A stretch of 64,000 nt of DNA from Atrichornis clamosus. Lineage: Eukaryota > Chordata > Aves > Passeriformes > Menuridae. The notes below the pieces were generated by a model that was given only the letters and a program-made list of their open reading frames with translations, ran no database searches and was not told the DNA's origin. Position numbers and translations under genes: made by a program. Below, piece by piece: positions 1 through 13,100 of the stretch. The stretch spans positions 14,865-78,864 of the forward strand of contig WBMZ01000202.1 of assembly GCA_013400975.1 (NCBI GenBank), read 5' to 3'. How positions within the stretch are numbered: position 1 is the first letter of the stretch; each line of letters begins with the position of its first letter.

Positions 1-27
1 TTTTTTTTTTTTTTTTTTTTTTTTTTT
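1..27. repeat. Poly-T run at window edge
   Basis: Twenty-seven T at the very edge. This may be the reverse of a retroelement poly-A or a simple run; the context beyond the window is not available. Confidence 0.9.
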
Positions 28-1000
28 GTTTCTCTCCCCCTTCACTAATGTCAATTTTCAGCATAGCAAGAGCTGTCTCTAATCTTTTCCTACTCATTAC
101 ACACAATTTTGGAGTCATTTTACCCACAGTGCAGTCGGCTCCTGGCAGTGTGTTTGTGTGCACTGAGGGGTGGCATAATTGTTTATTTTCCCTCCCTGCA
201 TAATCCCCAGCCAGCACTGAAACCAAAACTGCAAACAACTCCCCAAGGGACACAGAGAGTGTCAGGAGACACCAAGAGCAAGCAAGAGGCTGGAAAATGC
301 TCAGAGCAAGGTGCAAACTGCAGAGGCTCTGTCCTTGCCTCCTCCTCCTCCTCCCAGCTGGGTGCAGTAAGCTGGGATATGCAATAGAAATATCAACACC
401 CTTGTGCTGCCTGTTCCACCTTGGCCTTCTGGTCCCAACTCCAAAGCTGAACTCAGTTTCTGAGGAACCCAGCCAAGGGCACTGGCAAGGCCAGATCTGA
501 CATTTTAAGGCAAAATGATATTTAAGGACGAAATAAGGTAAAAAAATAAGGCAAAATTACATCAACAAATTCCCAGTAAGTTCTGTGGCTGGAGAAGCAA
601 GTCAGGAAGGGAGAAAGCAAGTCATGAAGGGAGTGCAGAAACAGCCCATGGAGTAGAATCCATCCTGAAAGGTAACTGGTGTTTTCCAGGGAAAATAATT
701 TTGCCATCTTTTGCCACCTCCCATCTTTGCATCTGCAAACTCAAAGGCTTTGCTTTGTGCCCAGCTAAGGAGCCAGCAGAGCCCAGCAGCCTCAGTCACT
801 CTGAAAACTTCCCCTCCTGGTGTTTATGAATATACAGAGGAAGAGGTTCTAATCTAACCTAATCTAGTCTTTCACTTCTTGGAATGTTACAGCATCACTC
901 TCAGGTCCTTGGCACGTCACAAAGTTCCAAGCAGCGCCCTGTAGTGCCCTGAGCAGCCAAGACAAACCACCCTGCAGGACAGCACCAAACTGCTGCTTAC

Positions 1001-1136
1001 CTTTCATTCCCCCAGAGAAGCCTCTCCAGTTTGCAAAGACCATCAGGGGCAGCCCTTCCTTGTTGAAGTCCTTGATTGCCTGGGCTGTTTTAAAGGCAGA
1101 GTCAGGGAACCACACCTGCCCAGCCTGCTGGATGAT
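1001..1136 (-). CDS. ACACA: ACACA exon 34: carboxyltransferase C-lobe (NWRGFSGG)
   Basis: A 136-nt exon, [20 protein letters not shown] to WRGFSGGMK plus the first base of an Asp codon (human about 2010-2054). The NWRGFSGG motif is nearly invariant in eukaryotic ACC; its Arg probably aligns with yeast Arg1954, which contacts the carboxyl group. Ala replaces human Tyr in FKTYQAI. Donor GTAAGC, acceptor CACCAG. The remaining 1,000 bases to the window edge are intron; the next exon (DMYDQ...) is not present. Confidence 0.98.
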
Positions 1137-4100
1137 CTGGTGGGAAGGAAAAATCCACTGTCAAGCCTTGAAACACAAGAGTTAAATTAACGTAAGAGTT
1201 GAAATATAGGAAAAAATCAACAGGAGCTGTGATGTGGGATAAACAGCGAGGAATGTGGCATGGGAAATGTGTAAGAACTGCCTGGCCATGGGAAAATTGG
1301 GACAATCCTTCTGTCTCCAACTTCCACTAATCCAGCCAAGAATGGAGATGGTATGGAAGGCCTGAGCCTGTGACTGCTGTAAGGAGAGGAAGGAGAAGAG
1401 AAAGAAAAGGACGTGGAGAAGAGAAAACCCTGGAGAGATGAAGCAGGGCCAGGGCTGTGAAATCAGGCAGGGGAAAAGCAAAATGTCAGAGCAGGAAGAC
1501 CATGGAACACTCCAGTCACAGCAGGAGAACAGGGAAGTGATTTTTCCTTGTCACATCTCCAGGGCCCTCATCCCTGCACCTCACCTGAGTCCTGAGGGAA
1601 GCAGGACTGCAGGGGAATGTGTCTCCTGAAGAAATGGCCACTCCCAGCAGCTGACAGGCATTCCCAGGGAATAGCTGGACATCGCTACCACATTCTGGGG
1701 GAAGGAATCCCGCCCGGACACGTGCCCCTTCCACAGGGACATTGGCAGGGGACAAACAGGGACTGGACAAACCCACCTTGGCCTCCGAGTCCAGGTTTGC
1801 AGGATCAGCAGGAATGGTGAGCTCCACTGTCCTCGTTTCCACAGCAACCACTCCCACAGGTATCCCTCCCAGCCTGCAAACAGGTGAGACAGATCACAGT
1901 TCCTGCTCCTGCTGCCACACACCGTTCACATCCAAACACCTGAGACACACCCACAAGGGCAGCAGCGTTCTGCCCTTTTGCAGAGGTGAGGCACAAGGTT
2001 GGAGGGGTCCAGAGAGGTCACAGTTCTCAAAGCAAAATCTGGCCCCAAAAAGGAGCACGTTCCTCACTAAAAATTAAATAGAATAAACCAAACCTAGATT
2101 TTGAATGATAAATCCACGTCTTCACCACCCTTCATTTGCCAGCAAACAAGATTTTGGTACTGATGGTCTCAAGCATGAAAAATCACAGAATCACAGAATG
2201 GTCTGGGGTTGAAAGGAACCTTAAAGATCCAGTTCCAGCCTCCTGCCATGGGCAGGGATACCCTTCCACTATCCCAGGCTGACAGAGCTCCATCCAACCT
2301 GGCCTTGGACACTTCCAGGGATGGGGCAGCCACAGCTTCTCTGGGCACCCTGTGCCAGGGCCTCCCCACCCTCACAGGGAACAATTTCTTCCTAATATCC
2401 AATCTAAATCTATGCTCTTTCAGCTTAAGGCCATTCCACCTTGTCCAGTCACTCCTGGCCCTTGTCCAAAGTCCCTCTCCAGCTCTCTCACAGCCCCTTC
2501 AGGTAGTGGAAAGGGCTCTAAGATCTTCCCAAAGACAAAAAATAAACATGAAGCCCCAGGGCTTCCCAATCCCTGCTCCCACACACTCCAACAGCTGATT
2601 AAATCCACCCACAGGCTGCAGGTCCAAGCAGTGCTGATGCCTCACCCACGCTGATCACAAAGTCTCCCTCTCCTGAGAGACTGGGGTGAATGACAGGTAA
2701 AAAACAGCTGCGTTTTTCCATCTGTTTTTCCCCAGATCTGCTGCTGCAGGGTGACCGCCAGGTGGGCAGGGTGCAGGGACAGAGGGGTGGGCAGGGAGTG
2801 CAGTGCAGGCAGCAGGGAGGATGCCCAGCTCTGCTGCCCCGGGGGAGATCCAAGCACTCCCTGACACAAAAGCCACGGATGTGCCGGCGCCGCCGACGCC
2901 GCGCTCCCGGGCCGGGGTCCCAGCAGAGCCCAGACTGCCTCCCCAGCCACCCCAGGCTGGATGACACACGTACAGGCAGGGAAGAGACAGGGCCCACGTG
3001 CACTGAGGGGCTGGAAATATTCCCATTCCCTGTGATTAAGAGTCTGCTGGAACCCCGTAATTGCAGAAGCCGTCTTAAATCGGTAACTTATAACTTCTGT
3101 ATTAGGGCCCATGTGACCTAATAAAGAACATCTTTATCCAAGTATTACAGTTATTTATTGAACTTGAAAACAGCTCAAAACAACTTCTGTTTTCCATAAT
3201 ACTTCATATAAATTTTATCAGGCTAGCACATGAAGATGCTACATCTTGTTTTATAGTGTGTCCCTGGACAAGTTGCCACAGAATAATAAAAGACAATTTA
3301 CAGCCACCAGCACACATATTCCAAACATACATACAAGAGATGAGTTTTGGCAGCACTTACAGTAACAATCCCAGAAGAATACATTCATATTTGGTTTTTT
3401 TTCAAAGTGCCACTGCTTTTGAAAGGAGTCTGTTTCATTTGTGTTATATATCCCTGCTGTGTGAGAGTCCAGGGCCACTTGGAATTTGTCAGAAGAAAAG
3501 AACTGCAAGTGAAGCTGAGCATGGACAGAGGACTCCTGGCTTTGCCAAATCACTGATTCCCACTCCCTGGCACACTGCTTAGCCTGAAAGCCTTTAAAGT
3601 AGAGAATTATAGAACCATGGAATGGGTTGGGTTGGAAGGGACCTTAAAGGTCATCTCATCCCTTTATTCCCAAGACTTTCTATTAGATAGATACAGATAT
3701 ACACAGAGAGATGTAAATAATCACAGGGTGTAGAGAAATGCAAAGCATAACCAAAACTTGATTTCTACAGTTGTCTAAAACACCTCTCAGAACTCACCTT
3801 GCTCTCCCAACCACAACTGTCTGTGCCCAGGGCTGCATGATCTCCAGGAATGATCCATGGTCGAAGAACCCACTCAGCCACTGCCCTTTCTGGTCTAAAG
3901 GGAAGGGAAAAAATGGAAATATCAAAGGAGGAAGCAGAGAGGGAAGAAAGAAAACAGAATATCAAAGCAGCAAGTGAAACTTGCTTAAAAATGCCAACTG
4001 GAGAACATGGCACTGTCTTTTTTATCCACTCAGCCACTGCCCTATCAGGTCTAAAGGGAAGGGAAAAAATGGAAATATCAAAGGAGGAAGCAGAGAGGGA

Positions 4101-7100
4101 AGAAAGAAAACAGAATATCAAAGCAGCAAGTGAAACTTGCTTAAAAATGCCAACTGGAGAACATGGCACTGTCTTTTTTATTTATTTAATTTTAAATAGA
4201 TGACAATACAAGGGAACATTAGACAGCTGAACATTTGTCTGCCTTCAGCCATCATGTCTTATTTCATTTCCTAGTCTGCATAAAGACAGCAATTTATCAG
4301 CAAAAGCATCATTTATTGTTAAACGATGGGGTTCAGAGAGCAGAGGGACTTCCCATGCTTTTAAATAAATAACTCTGCTTTTTTCAAGACTACAAACATT
4401 TGTCAAAAGGCAGTGAAGTCATTAAAGATGGTTTTTAAAACATCTTTTTCTATTTTAAAACTTGTCTTATATTCTTCTCTTGATTCTGCCTTATCTTTCC
4501 TTGAAAGGAGGAATGCTGAAGAGATCCAGGAACTAAATATGAAAATTTCCATGATATTTTGGAGTCAATTACAGAAATCACAACTCTGCTTTGCATTGGG
4601 GCTTTGGGAAGCTCTGCATAAAAATAACCCACAAAAAAAAAAACCCCACAAAAACCCCCAAATCCCTCCCAGCTTCACCCTCTGGCACAGAGCTCCTGAG
4701 GAACTCTTCCCTCTGAACAAGCACCTCTGCTTCTGCAAACCCAAGTCCAAAACCAATTAAAAAGTGGAGATCCAAGCACGCTAACCTCTGCTGACTTAAA
4801 CAGGATGGAGAGTGTTTTATCAAGCCCAAACTTGTAATTACTGTGTTCTACATTCCTTGCCTCTGTGGCCCCACTGTAAAATGTGACCATCCATTTCAAA
4901 ATTATCTCTTTATCGCGAGCCCAAAGCTGATCGTTTAGATTCCGGCCTCGTGTCGGGCGTCAGTTTGAAGAATATCACAGCAATATCTCCTCTAATAAAT
5001 GGCTTTAACTTTTCACCTAGGAGATATCTGCTTTAACTTATCACAGGGAATCATCTGCTTTCCTTAACGCTTCCACTAAATTAAAATCTGAAGTCACTCG
5101 ATTTGGAAGCCGGCGTTTGCTGCGCCCAGACAGCTGGATGAATTACTTGAGAGATGATGAAAAAATATTATCCAAAACCAGAAAACTTAGTTTATCACAA
5201 ATCTCATTTTAGCCCCCCAAACTCATTAATAACAGCAGGAGTAATGGTCACCCAGTTTGCAGCTTGTACCTACACAGGCTGCACAACCCCAGTGGTGCCA
5301 GCACGACAACTCCCCAGGATCTGCAGGAATGTTGTGATTCCTTTAACATGCAGACCTTTTGTGTATGGACTTTCCTCTAAATCATAAAATAAATCTATAA
5401 AAGTAACTATTCTAAGTCAATATATAATCTATAAAAGTAATAATTGGAGGTGTCCTCAAGCACTTGGGATTTACATCTATATTTAGATACTATATATAAA
5501 TATTATTATGTATAAATATTATTATATAAAATATTTACGTATTATACCCACGTTGCTTGGAACTAATTATTTGACAAACTCTGAAATGTATCTGGACTGC
5601 AGACATAAAGCCTGAAAACAAGGTGAGTTCCTGCACATCCTGGCCGTACTTGGATTGGGGCGTCCAGCCAGCAGCCAGCGAGGGTCGTAGGGAGCCTTGG
5701 TGGGAGCAAAGTCAATGGTTCTGTCTATAGGATCCTTGGCTTTGAGCATGGGAACAGGGCTGTGGACATTCTAAGGGAAAAAGAGAAATATTGAAGGAAG
5801 TGAGAGCCCCCTTTCCCAAAACCCCTGCAGGCCAAGCGAACAGGTAGCAGCACCCTGGACCGCTGCAGGCCCAGGAATTACCTTTGGCATGTAGGAAAGC
5901 CACTGCAGGATGGTGTAGACCCCTTCAAAGTCATCACAGACCGTGTGGTGTGTCACCCCGTTGTTGTGCATGATCTGGATCCCTCCCAGCTGGTTGTTGG
6001 AAGTGTAAACTTCCCGTCCAAGCACCTTGGGAAGGAAAAACGGGAAAGCTGTCAGCAGAGGGATGTGAGGAGGAGGTGTTGGCTGAGGAGGTACACACAA
6101 ACCCATCCCTGCAGCACCTCAGGATCACCTGGGCATGAAAAGGATGGAGGAACCTGCTCACAGCTCACCTTCCCAAGCCCTGTGTGCAGGTAAGAGCTTG
6201 TGGAGAGGGATCCCCAGTGAACAGAGGGCAGGGTTAGATGCGGTACTGGGAGGAGATTCTTCCCTGTGAGGGTGGGGAGACCCTGGCACAGAGAAGCTGT
6301 GGCTGCCCCATCCCTGGAAGTGCCCAAGGCCAAGCTGGATGGGGCTTGGAGCAACCTGGGATAGTGGAAGGTGTCCCTGCCCATGGCAGCAGCTGGAATG
6401 AAATCATCTTTAAGGTTCCTTCCAACCCAAACCATTCTGGATTCTACAATCCCCAACGGGAATGATACAAGAGGGGAAACTGAGGCAGTTTCACCACTTG
6501 CCCTCCCCCAAGCAGCAGCAGAGCAGATGCGTGACCAAATTCCAAATTGCTCCCAAAAAGCTGGTAGCCGTTTAAACCTGTAACTGAGGGACAAAACCAG
6601 ATGGGCACAGCAAAGACAAAGCCCCGGCAGCTCCTACGAGAGGCTGGAGAGAACAAGGCTGGGGCTTCTCATTCTCTTGCACAGCTCCATCTCTAATGTG
6701 AGCCTGGGCAGTGCAGCTCTTTTCTCATTCTCCTGCTGTCTCTTCCCATTTGCCCTCTCCCTGACTGATACACTGATCTCTCGGTCACTCGGCGTTCTGC
6801 TCCACTGACTCCATATTACTAATAACACCTCTGCCACGGCCAGTTTACCTCATGAAGGCAGGAGCACATCATTACAAAATAAACTCATAACTTTGACATT
6901 CTAGCAAATACACGCCGTTTGTTATTTTTATGGGTTGAGGCTTTCTAACAGACAGAGGACATTACACACCTGCTTCGTTCGGATCTTAAAAACCCCCTCA
7001 GACAGCCCGGCCTCCCCCACCACACGCCCAGCACTGCTCGTTTTGGGGACAGAGGAGCTGGCAGGTGTCAGTCAAGGTTTATGTACGCAAGAAAGCAAGG

Positions 7101-10100
7101 CACAGATGTTACAGAACCAGCCCCAAAATACAGCATTCAGTGTGAGCACGGTGGTTTAGCACAGGGATGTTCCCGGGCCTCCCTTCTGAGCTCACACACC
7201 TTCCTCCTCCTCCTCTAACAAAATCAGTGCCGTGCAAAGCCGTGGCAGAAAAGACAGCAGCACAGATTTAGGTTCAAGGATAAGAAAAGCCCAGGCCTCC
7301 AGATGCCAGGCACAAGCCTAGCTAAACACTTTCCACAGAGGAAAATAAAAATAAAGAGGATTTAAACTGCCCCTCTCTGAACTAATGCAAACGTATGTAC
7401 ATGCAGAAGGGGCCTCTGCTCCTGCTTATCTGGAGCCACTGCAGACAGCTCAGGTTTAGCACTGCTGACAGGCAATGAAACTGCCTAATATACCGCCTGC
7501 TCTGGCCCTAAATCCCTTTTTGGAGATCAAGATAAACACGCAGCTCCTTCTCCAGGAGCGCTCCAGCCATTCCAGCAGAGCATGGAGTGGGCTGGGGGAT
7601 GCCAGGGCGGGATGGAGCCAGCGCCGCACGGAGCTGTGGGCAGAGGGGTCCCAGCTGCAGGGAAAAGCTGCACTGAGGAGTTTGCTCCAGAATTTGGGTG
7701 ACCTGGATGTGCACAGGTGAGCAGGTGAGGACAGGGAGCAGGTGAGGGGGGACACGTGAGCTCTAAATCAGCCCCAACCCCCAGCACAGAACGAGCTGCT
7801 CCAGCCCCAGATGGGCACTGGGCACTCTGGGGGTCCAGGAGCATCAAAGAATCCCAGAATGGCCAGGGTGGGAAGGGACCTTAACCTCTTTCCCTGAAGG
7901 AATTCTTCCTCTTGTCCAACCTGAACCTCCCCTGGCAGAGCTTGAGGCCGTTTCCTCTTGTCCTGTCATTTGTTCCCTGGTAGAAGTCTCAAAACATTCC
8001 AAAATACTCGGGCAGTGCTGTCAACACTGAGTTCATCTGATCCCCCACAAACCCATCAGGAACCCACATCTCTTGTTACTTCAGAGGAACTCTTGGCAAA
8101 TACGGAGCAGAGTCAGGGGTCCAACAGCCTCTAAAAGATGGTCCTCAACAGGTTTGCAGGCACATCATGTGCATATATATAATTTTCTAGCACTCCAACC
8201 CATGCTGACCAGCTGCTTTCTCCTCTCGGAACCTGAGCTGCTGGAGAGTTGGAGCATTCCCTGCAAAGCTGGGCTGGCTGAGGGCTGGGTTGGCTCATCT
8301 GTGTCACCCAGGATGAAAGATCTGAAAGAATGACAGCTTGGAGGGCTTGAATGGGAACCATTATGTAACATAAGTGCTGTTATTATTCCGAGCATATCAT
8401 GTGTTTATATCAAATACAAGTGCCAGATTTTTATCCAAATAATTTCAATAATTGCAACTCCCATCCCACAATTTACATTGCCTGCCAGAAACCTGAAGCA
8501 GGAGAGGCACATGCACGTCCTATGAATAGCCTATTTTCCATAAACAGGCAGAAATGACGGGAATGAATGTCTCACCAGAAAGAATGTAGGAACACCATGT
8601 AGGAACTTCAAACCTGAGCTGTTATTCAGCCTCTCGCCCACATGGATCCTGTGTTAAGAGGGGAAAAACCAGCAAGAGGGAAGAGGAGAGCCCAGCTGAG
8701 GGAGGCACAGAGCCCTTCCCGAACCCACAGCCCCTGTGCCTGGCAGTGGGAGCACAGACAGCCCCTCTCTGCCCTTCCTGCATCCCTAATCCCTGGATCC
8801 TGCAGTTCCTGCACTCCTAATTTACGAGCATTCGGTGGGGGACCCTTCTGACTTGGGAACAGATTGGCTCGGTCTAATGCTTGGAGATTATTAAAGGCAG
8901 AGCTATACTCCACTATCAAGTCTACAGATCTTTTATTTAGAAGATATGGTGCTCTAAATGCACAAAGAGCTCCCTGTCACCTTCACATTAAAGCCCCTAG
9001 TGCCTGGTAAATGGAATTATATAGCTGTCATCTCCTTTCCCCAAAGTTTTAAGAGTACAATGGGCTCATTTTTTCCCACTCCATCCCAGCTTCAGAACTA
9101 AGAGACCTACTTTGTATTGATTTAGAGTCTCGGAAATAAATAAACCTGCTTCTCCAATGTGATTCACAAGAAATTCATGATACACTATTGCATGATATAT
9201 TTCAAGCTGCAGCTCTGGCTCTTTTTTCCCTTTGGTGAGTGATGGGGGAGGTGGGAGCTGGGGGGAGGTGGGGAGCTGACAGCCTGATGGTTATTGGGGA
9301 TGGCTCCTGACTGCAAATCCACAGGCAGGTCCTGCTGGTGGAGTCTTTCCCTGCTTTCATTTGGTGAGATCAGAGCAGGGAAGGGGAAAAAAAACCAATT
9401 GCACTTCACCTCGCAGGGAGCAGGGGACGGTGCATCCAGGTGCACCTGGAATTGCAGCTCCTTTCTGCACTCTCCTGCCTGCAGACCCCCAGAGGGAGCA
9501 GGGCTCCACAGCTAGTCACACACACGAGGGATATTCCCTCTGTTTGCAGCTGGGAAGGTTTTTCCACCTTGCGATTATCGCTGAGGATTTTGGAAGATTT
9601 CTGGGTTGCAACAGAAAAAAAAAAAATCAAATTTTGCCATCTGGATATCTGAACTAGTATCAGATAGGCCCCAGGTGGCTGCTTCTGACCTCTGAAATAT
9701 TTGTTGTACACATTAGAAATAAAAATTAATTTGGGAAGAAAAGTCAGCTGGGAAAAAAAAACTGAACGACTTTTCATTCGGCCCAAAAAATTCCTAAAGA
9801 GAAGCTCATCCAAACTGCTACTTTTTCCTGAAGAGTTCCAGTTTCAGTGAAGTGGCATTTTCAAGTGAAAAATGTCTTGTCAAACCCCTCCTGCCCCTCT
9901 CTCCTCTCCAGGCGTAGGGAGCTGCCGTGTTTTGCTCAAGGTCACTCCCTCAGTCAGTGGTAAATCACAAGGACTCAACACACTTTGCAAACTAAAATTA
10001 CAGCCCCTATTCTACATGGTGCAAACACCCATAAATCCCCCGTCTCAGCCAGGGGTTCCCTCATCTAGGTGTGAACCCCATAAACAATACTGATGGTTGT

Positions 10101-13100
10101 CTCCAACGTAAAGATCTTGGTCACGTCCTCTGTCACCTTCTGGGCCCCAAGGGAACCCTGTTATTCAGAGACCCCCCGGGCACAGCCTGCAGTGCAGGGA
10201 CCTCCTTCACCAGGACTCTGGTGCAACTCTGCCCACTTTCTGGTCTGGCTTCAGGCTGAATCATGAGAAATGTGACAATTCTCCAGTGCTGTGCCTGTGC
10301 TTCCCACCACCACATGTCCAGAATCACAGGGAATTTCTCTCCACATTCACTGTAGGAAACACCCCAGGCAACCCCGATGTCCTCCTGGGGACACCCCAAG
10401 AGGGGTGGTCAGGACCAGTTATCCTGGGATACATTTGAAAAGTTCAGCTCCAGGGGAACATTAGGGAGCAGGGTCAATGCTCCAGTAAGGACACACCCTG
10501 CAGGATCCCCAGGATACAATCCTGGGGAAGAGATTTGGACAGGCAGAACATGGGCCGTGATGCAAAACTCCTCTTCAGCGGGAATAAATACACACACAGC
10601 CCCCACCCACACAGATAAACCGAGCAAGATCCGTATTAAAAATGATAGAAGGAGGAAGAATAAAAAAAGTCAACAGAAATCTATTAGACTTTCTTCCCTA
10701 AGCAAACATCAAGGGACTGATAATGCCATGCCTGGAACGTAAATTGTCTCTAATGGGAACAATACACAAATATCACCACTTAAAGAAAGGCAATTAAAAG
10801 GGAAATGCAGAAATGGAGGGTGGTGGTTGTTTATCTGCACTCGTCTGAGGGCCAGGCATCCATCCTGCCGGCATCCAGGGCTCCACACACAGAGCAGGGA
10901 GCTGTGTGCCACCAGCAGTGCCACCACCCAGAGCCCCTGCAGCCCCTCCGGCCCCCCACGGGCAGGGGAGGGAAGGAATGGCCCTGGTTTGTTGGGTCTG
11001 AGCCACGTCGAGCCACACCAGGGACACCTCCAGCAGCACCACGGCCCTGGGGGCTGGAGAACCCAACCTCCAGCCCTGAAACCACCCCTGCTCTCGCCAC
11101 CTCGACTGCCACAACCACCCAGGGCAGGGCAGAGCAGAGCGCAGGGGCCTTTCCTGCTTCCCCCCCAGAGCCAAGATAACCTTGGGCAGCTCCACCAGAG
11201 GAACCAACACTTGATGCTGTTGAGTGTTGATTTCTGGTTGACATTTCCTGCCCCTCCTTGCTTAGCATTCTCCGACACCCTGCACCCATACGGATCTGCC
11301 TAATAGTCCTGCTGTGCCACTACAGAAAGATTCATATCATGCATTAATAATTATAATGCTTCTTTGAATGACAGGGCTGGCACTTGCTGTTCTAACTCAC
11401 ATGATTGCTCTCACATGATTGCTTTGATCTAATCCCAAGACTGGAGTCATCTTGAGCAGATACTGAGCTATCCCTGCCTTGAATCTCAAAAAAAAAAAAA
11501 AAAAAAGCTTTCCACAGTACAAACCCCAAACAGCATCAGTCTCACAGGGCTTGTATTTATTTCTGCAGATTGTGAAATTGAAGGGTAAATATTACTGTTG
11601 GCAATCACTCCCCAGCCTGTGGGAGCCTCCTGTTCTCTCCAGGCTCATCCAGGGAGCCTCAGAGCTGCCCAGACACCTCTCCCATGGGCACAGCCCCTGA
11701 GCAGCCCCGGCCTGGGTCTCACCCTGTGCCTCCCAGAGCATCCAGAAAGTTCTGCAGCTTCCCTGAGCCGCACCCTGCAATCCCCAGGTTGGCTGAAGTG
11801 CCCCAAAATAAACCTGTCTCACCAAGCAGCTCCACCACCTGATCCCACTGCCTGCCTGGGATGCTCCCACAGCTCACCTGCAATTCCACCCCAGTTCCAC
11901 AGCGATGAAACCAGAGAAGCTGTGGCTGCCCCATCCCTGGAAGGGTCCAAGGTCAGGGTGGACGGGGCTTGGAGCACCCTGGGATAGTGGAAGGTGTCCC
12001 TGCCCCGGGCAGGGGGTGGAACAAGAGGAGCTTTAAGGTCCCTTCCAACCCAAACCGTTCCAGAATTCCAAGATAAATCTCCAACCAGCCACACTGATCC
12101 CATTCTGCTTTGTGACACTCAGCACAGTTCAGGACTGAATTTAAAATACAAAAATATTCTCTCCTGGCCTCTTGCAAAGGAATCCAAAAAGACCAAACAG
12201 CACTTCTTTTTTTTGACCCATTCTGGTCTTCATCACCATCACAAACTGAAGGGTTTGAGACACCTGGTTGAACATCTACACAACAAACTGATGTGAATCC
12301 TGCCTGCAGTAGTTCCTGAAAACCTCAGCTAAACCTGTCTTCCCTCAGGAAAAGCCTAGAACATGGACCTGCAGGGAAAATGTGACTGAAAGCCACTATT
12401 TGTTTCCATTAACACAACAGTCTCCAAGACAGGATTTCTTTTAAACACAAAAGACAAGGAGGAGCAAACTGATTAAAAATAGGTCAGCAACAGACTCAGG
12501 AACATCCTTGGGAGGACTGAAATGGAATGTGGCCCTGGAAGCTTGAACCACATGAGCAGTGCAGGGATTGTTTAAGCTGGGCTCTTTGCTTTTACTTCCA
12601 TTAAAAAGAAAACCCATGGACATGAAGGTGTTGGTGCAGGGCACATCACACCACGTCTGAAATCACCCCGTGCTCAGGTTATGACGAGGGAAGGGAGTTC
12701 AGGGAGGAGAAGGCAGGTTCGGGGGTGGAAAAAGGGGGAGGCAGGGGAAGTTAAAAAGAAAAAAAATTTAAAAAAAAAAAATCTCTGCCTCAGCAAAAGT
12801 TTTCATTAAAATTTTAGACAAATGATCTCTGTGTCCTTCTCCCATGCTGCCTGGGGCTCCATGCTATTTCTATGCAAATAACAACCTCGTGGTTTATATC
12901 TTATTATTTCCACCGGAGCTGCGGCGACATGACCCGAGACGTGTGTGAGGTAGAGACAGCAACAGAGAGAGAGGCAGAGAAAGAGAGGGAAGGGAGGGAG
13001 GGAGATGGAGTGGCTGCTCGCTGAAGTGTGAAAAAATATTGTCAGGAGTGAGCAGCAAGAACAAAAACAAAAAAAAAAAAAAATTTTTTTTTTTTGCAGG

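Noticed and set aside
1..1000. Possible next ACACA exon (DMYDQVLK...)
   Set aside because: I searched the minus-strand frames and found no match. This is intron and the exon lies outside the window.
3850..4203. Plus-strand open frame with an internally repeated peptide
   Set aside because: The repeat is the 156-bp duplication (divisible by three) read antisense; it is not a repeat protein.
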